Below, in pieces: positions 1 to 8,234 of a stretch of 12,025 bases of DNA. The stretch spans positions 1 through 12,025 of the forward strand of contig DKNS01000094.1 of NCBI GenBank assembly GCA_002469765.1. The letters run 5' to 3'. Both the position numbers and the translations under genes were made by a program. The stretch comes from Flavobacteriales bacterium UBA7382 (GTDB lineage: Bacteria > Bacteroidota > Bacteroidia > Flavobacteriales_D > Sanyastnellaceae). The notes beneath the pieces were generated by a model. The model did no database searches. It saw only the letters and a program-made list of their open reading frames with translations, and was not told the origin of the DNA. Numbering within the stretch: the first letter of the stretch is position 1; each line of letters begins with the position of its first letter.

Positions 1-1
1 C

Positions 2-1270
2 ATCAACATCCTCAAGCTGATTGCCGTTCCGCTTGTGTTGTTTAGCATCATCGGCGGCGTGGCGTCGTTGGGCGACGTGAAGAAGCTGGGACGCCTGGGT
101 GCCAAAACCCTGGGGCTCTACCTTCTGACGACCTTCTTTGCCGTCACGCTCGGCTTGGTGTTGGTGAACCTGTTCCAGCCCGGCGCAGGGGCCAGCGAGT
201 CGCTCAAGACGTCCAACCGAATTCGCTACGAACTCTGGCGGGACGCCAACGGAATTGAAGTTTTGGACGACATGCAACTCTCCGCAGTCCCAGAGAATGC
301 GGCCATTGTTCAAGAGATCCGCGTTCAGCAAGAAGGCGTAAACGCTTGGGTCGAGGACAAGCTAAACAAGGCCGGAAACGCCGCACAGAGTGGGCCTCTG
401 CAGCCATTGGTGGATGTGGTGCCCAAGAACATTTTCCGTGCACTCAGCGACATGGCCATGCTTCAAATCATCTTCTTCGCAGTCTTCTTTGGCATTGTGC
501 TCGTGCAAGTGGAAGAACCCAAGCGAGGGGCGCTTATGAAAGCCATCGACGGATTGAACGACGTGTTTGTGGGAATGGTATGGATGGTTATGAAGGCGAT
601 GCCCGTGTTTGTGTTTGCACTGATGGCAGGCCAAATTGTCAAGGCGGCTGGCACCGATCCTGAGAAGTTTCAGGAACTCCTGAGTTTCTTATTGCGGTAC
701 GGCCTTGTGGTGACGCTAGGGCTGGCGCTCATGATTTTTGTGGTGTATCCCCTCCTGGCGAGCGCAGGCATCCGCGGCATGACGCCGCGTCGGTTTTTGG
801 CGGCCATGCGAGACGCCCAAATCACCGCTTTCTCCACTTCTTCCTCTGTGGCCACCCTCCCTGTCACCATGAAATGCGTTCAAGAGAACATCGGGGTGAG
901 TGAACGCACAACAAGCTTCGTTTTGCCCATTGGCGCCACGGTGAACATGGATGGCACAAGCCTGTATCAGGCTGTGGCTGTGGTCGCCCTCGCCCAATTT
1001 CACATGGTGGACTTGAGCTTGGCACAACAAACGGTCATCGTGCTGACCGCCACCCTGGCATCGGTCGGCGCGGCCGCCATCCCCAGCGCAGGTCTCGTGT
1101 TGATGATCATCGTGCTCGAGAGCGTGGGACTCAACCCCGCATGGATTGCCCTGATTTTTCCGATTGACCGCATTCTGGACATGTGCCGCACCGTGGTCAA
1201 CGTCACTGGAGACGGAACAGTGTCCGCGTTGGTGGCTCAGTCGGAGGGAGAGTTGCACGCCCAAGCTTGA
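2..1270 (+). CDS. Dicarboxylate/amino acid:cation symporter (DAACS/SLC1 family), 5'-truncated
   Basis: This inner-membrane protein should use a Na+ or H+ gradient to import an acidic amino acid or C4-dicarboxylate. The reading frame is open from base 2, so the true start and first membrane helices lie left of the window; the GTG at 35 is an internal Val codon. Family signatures are clear: the early LIAVPLVLFSIIGGVASLGD stretch, the serine-rich hairpin HP1 (TSSSVATLP, 821-871), NMDGT of TM7 (944-958), the IPSAG hairpin HP2, and TM8 (1166-1213) with the residues matching GltPh D390, D394, R397, T398, N401 and D405. The retained Arg (codon 1187) argues for an acidic substrate. HP1 and TM7 look more like eukaryotic EAATs than GltPh. 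A charged loop of about 74 residues (about 190-412) is much longer than the GltPh TM3-TM4 loop. Substrate and coupling ion cannot be told apart here. Confidence 0.93.
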   Translation: MNILKLIAVPLVLFSIIGGVASLGDVKKLGRLGAKTLGLYLLTTFFAVTLGLVLVNLFQPGAGASESLKTSNRIRYELWRDANGIEVLDDMQLSAVPENAAIVQEIRVQQEGVNAWVEDKLNKAGNAAQSGPLQPLVDVVPKNIFRALSDMAMLQIIFFAVFFGIVLVQVEEPKRGALMKAIDGLNDVFVGMVWMVMKAMPVFVFALMAGQIVKAAGTDPEKFQELLSFLLRYGLVVTLGLALMIFVVYPLLASAGIRGMTPRRFLAAMRDAQITAFSTSSSVATLPVTMKCVQENIGVSERTTSFVLPIGATVNMDGTSLYQAVAVVALAQFHMVDLSLAQQTVIVLTATLASVGAAAIPSAGLVLMIIVLESVGLNPAWIALIFPIDRILDMCRTVVNVTGDGTVSALVAQSEGELHAQA

Positions 1271-1272
1271 CC

Positions 1273-3282
1273 ATGGACCTGCGTCGACTGGCGATTCTGG
1301 GCGGGTTGTGCTGGACCATGGCGCTTCCCACTGCCGGCCAGTGCACCTTGGACGGGCCGCGCACCGCCAAGGCTTCGAAATGGCTGGAACGAGCCAAGTC
1401 CCCCAAACCCAAGGCCAGCCTGGAAGACCAAATGGCCGCCGTCCGACAAGCCCTCGAAATCCATCCTGACGATGCAGAAGCTTGGATGATGCTCACGGAA
1501 TTCCAGTTCAAGGCCATCCGGCGCGGACAGCTGAACTGGGAAGACCTTCTCGAGTCACTTCGCGCAGTGGAAGAGTTGTGTCCCGAAGGCATGCCCGAGG
1601 CCCTGTACATTCGGGCCGCGCACCACTACAGCCAATTGGCCCATGAGGATGCCCTGCAGGGATTCAAGCGCTACCTCGCCGAAGATGAAGCATTCACACG
1701 CGCGCAGCGACGAAGAGACGCCCAAGGAATTCTGGAGGATTTGGCCTTCCTCGTGGACTACCACCGCCACGAACGCCTCCCTGCACCCTCGCCCATCCCC
1801 CACGTCAACCAACCTGTTGACGAATACTTGCCCATGCTGGCGCCCGACGGCACCATGTTGTTTTACACGCGCATCGAAGAATTCAAAGCGAAAGGAGACG
1901 TGACAACCACGCGCAGAGAGCGTTTCACGGTGTCATACAAGGCCCCTTCCTCTGAACAGTACGACGGCGGCACCGCCATGGAACACCCCTTCAACACCAG
2001 GACCAACTATGGTGGGTCTTCCTTGTCGGTGGACAACAAGACCATGGTCATCGCTGCTCTGAATCCCGTGCGAGACAACCCCAACAACATCGACCTCTTC
2101 CAGGTCCACTATGAGTTCGACTACCGCGACGCCTCAGGGAGGGCCGTCTACATGTGGTCCAACATGGCACCATTGGGCTCGGGAGTCAACAGTCCATTGG
2201 GCTGGGAAGCACAACCCAGCATCAGCGCGGACGGACAGACGCTCTTGTTCGCAGGGGCACGTGCTGAATCCACCCCGGATCGGAACGGCAATCTGACCAT
2301 GGATTTGTTCCAATCAAGCAAAGCTGCCGACGGAAGTTGGTCCCCTGCAGAAAAACTGCCCCCACCTGTGAACTCCGACGCGCAGGACAAGTCCCCATTC
2401 CTTCACCCCGACGGCAAGACGCTCTACTTCTCCAGCAACCGGACACCCAGCGGCGGCGGCTTCGACGTTTGGCGCTCGCAGCGGGATTCTTCAGGGCATT
2501 GGTCCTCACCCATGAACATGGGACTGCCTCTGAATTCCAGCGGAGATGAACACGGGATGGTGGTCAGCACGAACGGCACACAAGCGATTTTTGCCTCGCG
2601 CCGTCAGGGCTCTCAAGGGCTGGACTTGTACGCCTACGTTCTGCCAGACACCCTGAGGCCTGAAGCCGTGACGGTCGTGAAAGGAGATTTGGGATGGCCC
2701 TTGCCTGAAGGTGATTTCAAGGTCAGCATCGAGTACGTTCAGAGCAAGCGGGTGGAACAGATCGAAGTCTCGCGGGAGGACGGCACCTTCGCGCAGGTCG
2801 TTCTGCTTCCTGAAGGCGAGGATGTGGTGTTGACTGTCGAAGGAGAATCTGTCGGTTACAACAGCCAAGTTGTTCACATGCAAGGAGACCCGTTGGGCGG
2901 GAATTTTGACATGAGCATGGACATCGAGCAGGTCGCCAACGGGGCTCCCTTCGAGTTGGAAGACGTGCAATTTGCCACGAAAAAGAGCCTTTTGAATCAC
3001 AAGGCCAAAGTCATGTTGCGAGCCCTGGCCAACCGCATGGAGCGGCAGCCAGACGCCAAGCTGGACATCGAAGGGCACACCGACGATGTGGGTTCACCAG
3101 ACGACAACATGGCCCTGAGCGTGGTGCGGGCGGAAGCCGTGAAGGACTTTCTGACGGACCAAGGAATCTTGGCAACGAGGTTGAAAGCCGCTGGGTTTGG
3201 TGAGTCTCGACCCAAAACCGCCAACGAATCGGACGTCGGTCGATCGGTCAATCGTCGCACCGAATTCAGCTGGCGGGATTGA
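1273..3282 (+). CDS. PorE-like outer-membrane-associated protein: TPR-like, PD40 propeller, CRD-like and OmpA C-terminal domains
   Basis: The product is 669 residues. A signal peptide (about 1-22) ends near LPTAGQ. An alpha-helical TPR-like region follows (about 48-165). Next is a beta-propeller of PD40-type repeats: LAPDGTMLFYTR near 189-200, LSVDNKTMVIAA near 251-262, ISADGQTLLFAGAR near 317-330, HPDGKTLYFSSNR near 378-390 and VSTNGTQAIFASRR near 431-444. A beta-rich segment (about 465-550) fits a carboxypeptidase-regulatory-like domain. The last part (about 560-665) is an OmpA peptidoglycan-binding domain with GHTDD, NMALSVVRAEAV and the SVNRRTEF ending. This order matches PorE of the type IX secretion system, but many Bacteroidota OmpA paralogues share it, so a secretion role is unproven. 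No convincing lipobox is visible, unlike lipoprotein PorE. I chose ATG 1273, two bases after the symporter stop, because it opens a signal peptide; the frame extends to an ATG at 1183 with no such feature. It is probably cotranscribed with the symporter. Confidence 0.88.
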   Translation: MDLRRLAILGGLCWTMALPTAGQCTLDGPRTAKASKWLERAKSPKPKASLEDQMAAVRQALEIHPDDAEAWMMLTEFQFKAIRRGQLNWEDLLESLRAVEELCPEGMPEALYIRAAHHYSQLAHEDALQGFKRYLAEDEAFTRAQRRRDAQGILEDLAFLVDYHRHERLPAPSPIPHVNQPVDEYLPMLAPDGTMLFYTRIEEFKAKGDVTTTRRERFTVSYKAPSSEQYDGGTAMEHPFNTRTNYGGSSLSVDNKTMVIAALNPVRDNPNNIDLFQVHYEFDYRDASGRAVYMWSNMAPLGSGVNSPLGWEAQPSISADGQTLLFAGARAESTPDRNGNLTMDLFQSSKAADGSWSPAEKLPPPVNSDAQDKSPFLHPDGKTLYFSSNRTPSGGGFDVWRSQRDSSGHWSSPMNMGLPLNSSGDEHGMVVSTNGTQAIFASRRQGSQGLDLYAYVLPDTLRPEAVTVVKGDLGWPLPEGDFKVSIEYVQSKRVEQIEVSREDGTFAQVVLLPEGEDVVLTVEGESVGYNSQVVHMQGDPLGGNFDMSMDIEQVANGAPFELEDVQFATKKSLLNHKAKVMLRALANRMERQPDAKLDIEGHTDDVGSPDDNMALSVVRAEAVKDFLTDQGILATRLKAAGFGESRPKTANESDVGRSVNRRTEFSWRD

Positions 3283-3314
3283 GCCCAAAAGGTGTGAATC
3301 TCAAGGAACGAGAG

Positions 3315-3341
3315 GGCGCGAAATCCCCACGCCTTCGCGTT
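3315..3341 (+). other. Small inverted repeat in the intergenic gap (3283-3411)
   Basis: CGCGAA (3317-3322) and TTCGCG (3334-3339) form a perfect 6-bp stem around an 11-base loop, extendable by G-U pairs. It lies 35 bases after the stop of the PorE-like gene. No T-run follows it (the next bases are A-rich), so it is not a standard intrinsic terminator. It may be an RNA 3'-end stabiliser or chance. Confidence 0.3.
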
Positions 3342-3384
3342 GAAAAACAAGTTCCGCACTCCGGCCATCGCCGAGGGGTGACGG

Positions 3385-3392
3385 TAGCTTTG
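3385..3392 (+). promoter_or_regulatory. Candidate Bacteroidota -7 promoter element (TAGCTTTG)
   Basis: TAGCTTTG fits the Bacteroidota -7 consensus TAnnTTTG exactly and lies 19 bases before the ATG of the TPR gene, in the only gap upstream of the TPR/barrel pair. Transcription would begin close to 3398, giving a very short leader. No TTG/TTTG element is seen at the expected distance upstream; the nearest TTG, at 3340-3342, is too far. This is therefore a half-supported call. Confidence 0.4.
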
Positions 3393-3411
3393 AGAAGAAC
3401 ACGCGAGCCCC

Positions 3412-6400
3412 ATGCCCTACCCTCACCTTCATTCCCATTTGGCCCAAGTGGCCCTGGCGATTGGTCTGTCCTTTGGCAGCGTCCCAGGGCACAGGACCTT
3501 TGCCCAATGGACCCAAGCCACAGACCGCGACGCCACTGAGCTGGAGCGTGCGAAAGAAGCGTTTGAACAGCAGCGTTACGCCTTGGCGTTGCATGCGTTC
3601 GAAACGTGGATTGACCGCGCCACCAGTTCCGAATCCAGCGACTACGTCGATGCGAGCTACCACGCAGCGATGAGTGCGCTGGCGTTGTACCACAAGGACG
3701 CAGTGGTTCGGGTGAAGGGGTTCATGGCCGACTTTCCTGAGAGCCCTCTGGCGCTTCAGGCTCATTGGGAGCTTGCGAATTATCACTACAGGCGCAAGAA
3801 CTATTCGACGGCTTCAGAGGAATTCATGCGCATCCGGATTCGGGATTTATCCAACCCCAAACGCGATGAACTCCGGTTCAAATTGGGCCACTGCCTGTTC
3901 GAGCGTGAGGATTTCGAAAAAGCCCGCGTGTACCTGTATGACGTCTTGGACGTGGAGGGCGAATTCCAAGCCCCAGCGCAGTACTACTTCAGCCACATCG
4001 CCTACCTCAATGGTCAGCCTCAAGTGGCCCTCGACGGCTTCGAGCGCATCGCCGACCACCCCTCCTTTGCAGAGTTGGTTCCGTTGTACATCGCCCAACT
4101 TTTGCACGCCACTGGCCAATTTGACCGTCTTAAAGAATACGCCCCACCCTTGCTCGATGAGTCGAGCGGGCTGGATGAGGAAAGCGTGGCTGAGGTGGCG
4201 CACCTGTTGGGCGACGCCTGGTACAGATATGGCGCATTCGATGCCGCCTCACCCTATTTGGAATTGGCCTGGGAAGGAACAGACGGTCCGGGACGCAACC
4301 CTGAATTTGCCTACCAAATGGGGTACACCCGCTACCGCCTGGGTGAGTGGCGCGGCGCGTTGGACTGTCTGCCCTTGGCAACCTATGGCGAAGACGAGTT
4401 GGCCCAAAACGCGGCGTACCACATGGCAGATTGTTACCTCGAGCTGGGAGATCGCGCCCGGGCCAAGCAGGCCTTCCGGACCGCCTCTTTGCCCGATTTC
4501 GACTTGGACATCCAAGAAGACGCATTCTTCCACTACGCCAAGCTCGCCTTCGAGCTGTCCTTCAACCCCTTCGACGACGCGATCGTCGCCTTCGAATCGT
4601 ACCTGACCCAATTCCCGGCCTCCCCCCGACGCGACGAAGCCTATCGTTTCTTGCTCCAGGTGCACATGACGAGCCGCGATTACGAGCGGGCCCTCGGCGT
4701 GATGGAGAACATCTCGGAACCCGACCAAACCGTCATTGCAGCTGCCCAAGTCCTCGCATTCAACCGTGCGGTGGAGTTGTACCAAAACAAGGAGATCGAC
4801 CGGGCTTTGGTCTTTTTCCGAAAAAGCAGATCCAACAATGTGGATCCTCAAATGCACGCAGAGACGTTCTACTGGGAAGGTGAAATCCTCTACAACCAAG
4901 AAAAGTTTTCGCCGGCAGCTGCGGCCTTTGCCAAGTTCAGCACCACCCCTGGCAGCTACTTAAGCGAACTTCACAACGACGCCGACTATGCCAGGGGTTA
5001 CGCCCACTTCAAGAGCGAGAAGTACACTGACGCCTTGTCTGCCTTCCGTTCCTACCTGGAAACTGGGCCTCAGGACGACCCTTCACGGATGCGCGACGCA
5101 GAATTGCGCACCGCCGATTGCTTCTATGCATTGAAGTCGTTCGCTCAAGCTGGCGATCACTACGACATGGTCTTGGAACGCGGTGTCAAGCCCATGGACT
5201 ACGCCTTGTTTCAGCGGGCCATGTCTGCCAAACTCGATGAGGACCCCGCCGGCCAAGTGGTGCGCCTGGAGCAACTGCTGTCAGAATTCCCTGAAAGCCG
5301 TTTGGTGGTGGAAGCCCTTTTCCAAGCCTCACGCACCCACATCGAAGAGGGAGCCCTTGCCGCAGCCGAGGACAAGTTGAACATCCTGATCCAATCCTAC
5401 TCCGCCACGCCCCGCGCCAAGGAGGCGCTCGTGGAGTTGTGTTTGGTCCACGTCAAACAAGGCGAAGACGACAAAGTCCTGAGCTTGTGGGACAACATCC
5501 GCACAAATTTCGGCAACGACAACGTGGCAGCCGACGCGTACAACATTGTGGAGCCCCTGTTGATTCAGCGTGGGCTGCTGGACAACCTCCCTCCTGCCGT
5601 TGGCTTGGACGGTACCGAGATCGAGCAACGGTTTTTCGAGTCTGCATCTTACCTCGCGTTGGAAGAACGTTGCACTGAAGCGATCCCCCGTTTGTCCGAA
5701 TACGTGAGGCAGTATCCCGGCGGCACTCACATGGCTGAAGCCCAATTCTACATGGCGAACTGCCTGTTTGATGAGAATCTGCCAGACTCCGCCTACTTGT
5801 CGTACGTCGCGGTACTCGCTCTCCCAGCAGGAGACTTCAGTGAGGCCGCCGCCCTGGGGGCCGCCACCATCGCATGGAATGCCAGCAAGCACCGGGAAGC
5901 CCTTGGACATTACGAAACCTTGGAAGAACTGGCCGCGCTGCAGACCAACCGCCTGGAAGCGGCCATTGGCCAAATGCGCTGCCACTATCTCCTAGGCCAA
6001 GAAGATGAAGCCGTCCACTTCGCCACGCGCGTGATGTTCGACCCCGGCACACCGGGCGACATCCAACGGACAGCCGTGCTTTGGAATGCCCGCATTGCAT
6101 GCAACAGAGGCGACCACGGATCCGTGCTGGAGGATCTCTCCACCCTGGTATCCTTCGGAGGGAGCGCGGGGGCCGAGGCCCAATACCTCATGGCAGAACA
6201 CGATTTCAATGCCGGCGCATTCGACGCTTGCGAGGACAAACTGTTTGGCCTCATTGAACAGTTCTACAACCAAGATGCATGGAAAAACAAGGGCTTCCTC
6301 CTGTTGGTCCAGACCTACATCGGCATGAACGATCTGTTCCAAGCACGGGCAACCGCCAACTCAATCCTTGCCAATGTTCAGGTCTCCGAAGTGCAGGAAG

Positions 6401-6468
6401 CCGTCGCAGACCTCCTCCTCGAAATCGAGGTGTTGGAAGCCGCAACCACTGAACCCAACCAAGAATGA
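3412..6468 (+). CDS. Very long periplasmic tetratricopeptide-repeat protein
   Basis: The 1018-residue product starts with a signal peptide ending at about residue 32 (TFAQ, then WTQ), so it is exported. Almost all the rest is helix-turn-helix repeats of TPR/Sel1 type. Good repeats begin near residues 42, 118, 155, 190, 265, 298, 333, 372, 408, 448, 484, 525, 563, 633, 674, 745, 776, 815, 850, 888, 921 and 962, with the usual small and aromatic pattern (for example AAYHMADCYLELGDRARAKQ). Several repeats carry a YF-GE-Y/F-A-F pattern like YbgF and BamD periplasmic TPRs. It has no catalytic domain and no transmembrane helix beyond the signal, and reads as a superhelical scaffold. Its stop overlaps the start of the barrel gene by 4 bp (ATGA), which strongly suggests joint function and balanced synthesis. 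From memory, a TPR protein of this size next to a TonB-receptor-like barrel recurs in Bacteroidota; no specific function is known to me. Confidence 0.9.
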   Translation: MPYPHLHSHLAQVALAIGLSFGSVPGHRTFAQWTQATDRDATELERAKEAFEQQRYALALHAFETWIDRATSSESSDYVDASYHAAMSALALYHKDAVVRVKGFMADFPESPLALQAHWELANYHYRRKNYSTASEEFMRIRIRDLSNPKRDELRFKLGHCLFEREDFEKARVYLYDVLDVEGEFQAPAQYYFSHIAYLNGQPQVALDGFERIADHPSFAELVPLYIAQLLHATGQFDRLKEYAPPLLDESSGLDEESVAEVAHLLGDAWYRYGAFDAASPYLELAWEGTDGPGRNPEFAYQMGYTRYRLGEWRGALDCLPLATYGEDELAQNAAYHMADCYLELGDRARAKQAFRTASLPDFDLDIQEDAFFHYAKLAFELSFNPFDDAIVAFESYLTQFPASPRRDEAYRFLLQVHMTSRDYERALGVMENISEPDQTVIAAAQVLAFNRAVELYQNKEIDRALVFFRKSRSNNVDPQMHAETFYWEGEILYNQEKFSPAAAAFAKFSTTPGSYLSELHNDADYARGYAHFKSEKYTDALSAFRSYLETGPQDDPSRMRDAELRTADCFYALKSFAQAGDHYDMVLERGVKPMDYALFQRAMSAKLDEDPAGQVVRLEQLLSEFPESRLVVEALFQASRTHIEEGALAAAEDKLNILIQSYSATPRAKEALVELCLVHVKQGEDDKVLSLWDNIRTNFGNDNVAADAYNIVEPLLIQRGLLDNLPPAVGLDGTEIEQRFFESASYLALEERCTEAIPRLSEYVRQYPGGTHMAEAQFYMANCLFDENLPDSAYLSYVAVLALPAGDFSEAAALGAATIAWNASKHREALGHYETLEELAALQTNRLEAAIGQMRCHYLLGQEDEAVHFATRVMFDPGTPGDIQRTAVLWNARIACNRGDHGSVLEDLSTLVSFGGSAGAEAQYLMAEHDFNAGAFDACEDKLFGLIEQFYNQDAWKNKGFLLLVQTYIGMNDLFQARATANSILANVQVSEVQEAVADLLLEIEVLEAATTEPNQE

Positions 6469-8216
6469 AGCAGCCGTATCACCTCGTTTTGTCTCTCGTG
6501 TGTTGGGCCCTCATGCCCTTGACCGGAGAAGCCCAAAAGGACACCTTGGACATGGACGTCACTTTTGTGGGCAAACGCACCATGGAGGTCCGTGATGCCG
6601 TGAAATTGAGTTCATGGCCAATTGCCAGGCCGTTGTCTGCTGAGAAACCAACCTTGAATTACGACCTGCTGTCCAAGCGGCTTCAATTCGAGCCAACGAT
6701 GACCCCTGTGGAATCCACCCTGCTGCAGGTGGATGCCTCCCTTTCTCGCCTCTACAGAGGCCATGTCCGAGTGGGAGGCGGCAGCAGAGGCACAAGTCTC
6801 TTGGACGCGAGCTACACGGACCTGCGGTCCCGCGAGGGAAGTTGGGGCACCTCGTTGCACCATGCCTCCACCAACTCCCCGTCCAACTTGCTGTCGGGAA
6901 GGATTCATCAGAATTCTTTGGATGCGTGGAGTTCACGGTTCGTGGGGCAAGAGAAAATTTCATTCAGTGCCCAAGTTGGACAGCACAAGACACGGATGTT
7001 TGGCTTCGACAGTGTCTTCGTTGACAGCATGTCGAGAGATGCGGCTGCCCTTCGTTGGAGGCAAGCGGGAGTTGCCCTCCAGCTGAAAAGCCACCGCAAA
7101 GACAGCACTACATTCAACCATGAATTCAACACCACGCTTGACCACCTCAACAACAACCACGGGCTTGCAGAGCGCCACCTTCTTGGCGACCTCAACCTCC
7201 ACCGCCATGTTGGAGGCAAACGTTTGGACATCGGCCTCAAAGTGCAACTCGATCGAACGCAATTGGACACCTCTCGCGCCTACAACCAGGCCATTGTCCA
7301 GTTGAGCCCCAAGCTCTCCACCACAAGAGGCCCCTGGCGAGCTGCGCTCGGGCTCGGCATGGCACTCGATGCCGACCAACCCACCAGGGATGAAATTGGC
7401 GACGTTGTCCATGTGTATCCCCGTGCCGAGGTGTCGGTCAACCTGTTCAGAAACCTCTTCGTACCCTACGCCAAAATTGGCGGAGAACTTCTGGCCAACA
7501 ATCTGCATGACCTGCTGAAGATGAACCCCTTCTTTGCCCCCGATCAGTTGGACAGCCCGGTCGTCTTGAATGGGCAAACCATCCAAGCCTCTGGGTTCCG
7601 CTCTACGAACAAACGCCTTGCTTTTGCGGGTGGCGTCCGCGGCACGATCACAGAGCGCTTCCGATTCCATGGCCGTGCCAGCTCAGCACAGCACGAAGAC
7701 TTTCTGCTGTTCAAACCCAACACAGTTGTGCACGACACTGCCTCTTACTCCACCTTCGAAGCGGCGTACGATACAGTCAACGTCAGAACGCTTGGAGGTG
7801 AAGTCGGTTTGACGCTTGGAGAGCGACTTGACCTATCGGGAAGCTTGACCTTGAACAGCTACAAACTCAGAAACGAGGACCAAGCATGGCATCTCCCCAC
7901 CCTCATGTGGGACGCTGCATTGTCCTACAAGGTCATTGAAGGGCTGACCGTGCGCGCCGATGTTCATTACGTTGGCGAGCGTTACGCCTTGAGCAAAGAT
8001 CCCTTGTACGGCAATCCTGAGCCCTTGGACAACGGCAATTACCAGCTCGCTTTGCCCGGCTACATCGATGCCAACCTGACCACAAACTACCGCTACAACG
8101 ACCGCCTCGGGGCGTGGTTGACGTTCGCAAACTTGACCAACGCGAAATACAGCGTTTGGGGAGGACACCCCGTGCAAGGATTCCAGGTGCTCGGGGGCGT
8201 CCAATACGCCTTCTGA
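6465..8216 (+). CDS. TonB-dependent-receptor-like outer-membrane beta-barrel without a recognisable plug
   Basis: The 583-residue product has a signal peptide (about 1-23, cleavage after GEAQ). A non-barrel segment of roughly 70-80 residues follows, with the string GKRTMEVRDAVKLSS. The rest is alternating amphipathic beta-strands typical of a large outer-membrane barrel, ending in GGVQYAF; a terminal Phe is the usual BAM recognition signal. The late segment with ANLTTNYRYNDRLGAWL and NLTNAKYSVWGG resembles the last strands of TonB-dependent receptors, where an N-L-x-N-x-x-Y motif is common. The plug domain of about 120-150 residues is missing: the pre-barrel part is too short. The ATG at 6465 lies inside the TPR gene's last codons (4-bp overlap), so translation is probably coupled. 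Possible roles are pore, assembly partner or polymer export; none can be chosen from sequence alone. A hairpin after the stop may end the transcript. Confidence 0.85.
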   Translation: MKQPYHLVLSLVCWALMPLTGEAQKDTLDMDVTFVGKRTMEVRDAVKLSSWPIARPLSAEKPTLNYDLLSKRLQFEPTMTPVESTLLQVDASLSRLYRGHVRVGGGSRGTSLLDASYTDLRSREGSWGTSLHHASTNSPSNLLSGRIHQNSLDAWSSRFVGQEKISFSAQVGQHKTRMFGFDSVFVDSMSRDAAALRWRQAGVALQLKSHRKDSTTFNHEFNTTLDHLNNNHGLAERHLLGDLNLHRHVGGKRLDIGLKVQLDRTQLDTSRAYNQAIVQLSPKLSTTRGPWRAALGLGMALDADQPTRDEIGDVVHVYPRAEVSVNLFRNLFVPYAKIGGELLANNLHDLLKMNPFFAPDQLDSPVVLNGQTIQASGFRSTNKRLAFAGGVRGTITERFRFHGRASSAQHEDFLLFKPNTVVHDTASYSTFEAAYDTVNVRTLGGEVGLTLGERLDLSGSLTLNSYKLRNEDQAWHLPTLMWDAALSYKVIEGLTVRADVHYVGERYALSKDPLYGNPEPLDNGNYQLALPGYIDANLTTNYRYNDRLGAWLTFANLTNAKYSVWGGHPVQGFQVLGGVQYAF

Positions 8217-8234
8217 CACTGTCCACAGACCTTG

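Noticed and set aside
1183..1272. Possible 30-residue N-terminal extension of the PorE-like protein
   Set aside because: It is Arg/Gly-rich, overlaps the symporter end and would bury the signal peptide that begins at ATG 1273.
1273..1350. Lipoprotein signal in the PorE-like protein (Cys at 13 or 24)
   Set aside because: The residues before both Cys (GGL and AGQ) do not fit a lipobox, which needs a small residue at -1.
5329..5985. A 218-codon minus-strand frame inside the TPR gene
   Set aside because: It is a shadow of the TPR coding frame, with low-complexity composition.
6960..7670. A 236-codon minus-strand frame inside the barrel gene
   Set aside because: It is antisense to a convincing barrel protein and has no signal, motif or start context.
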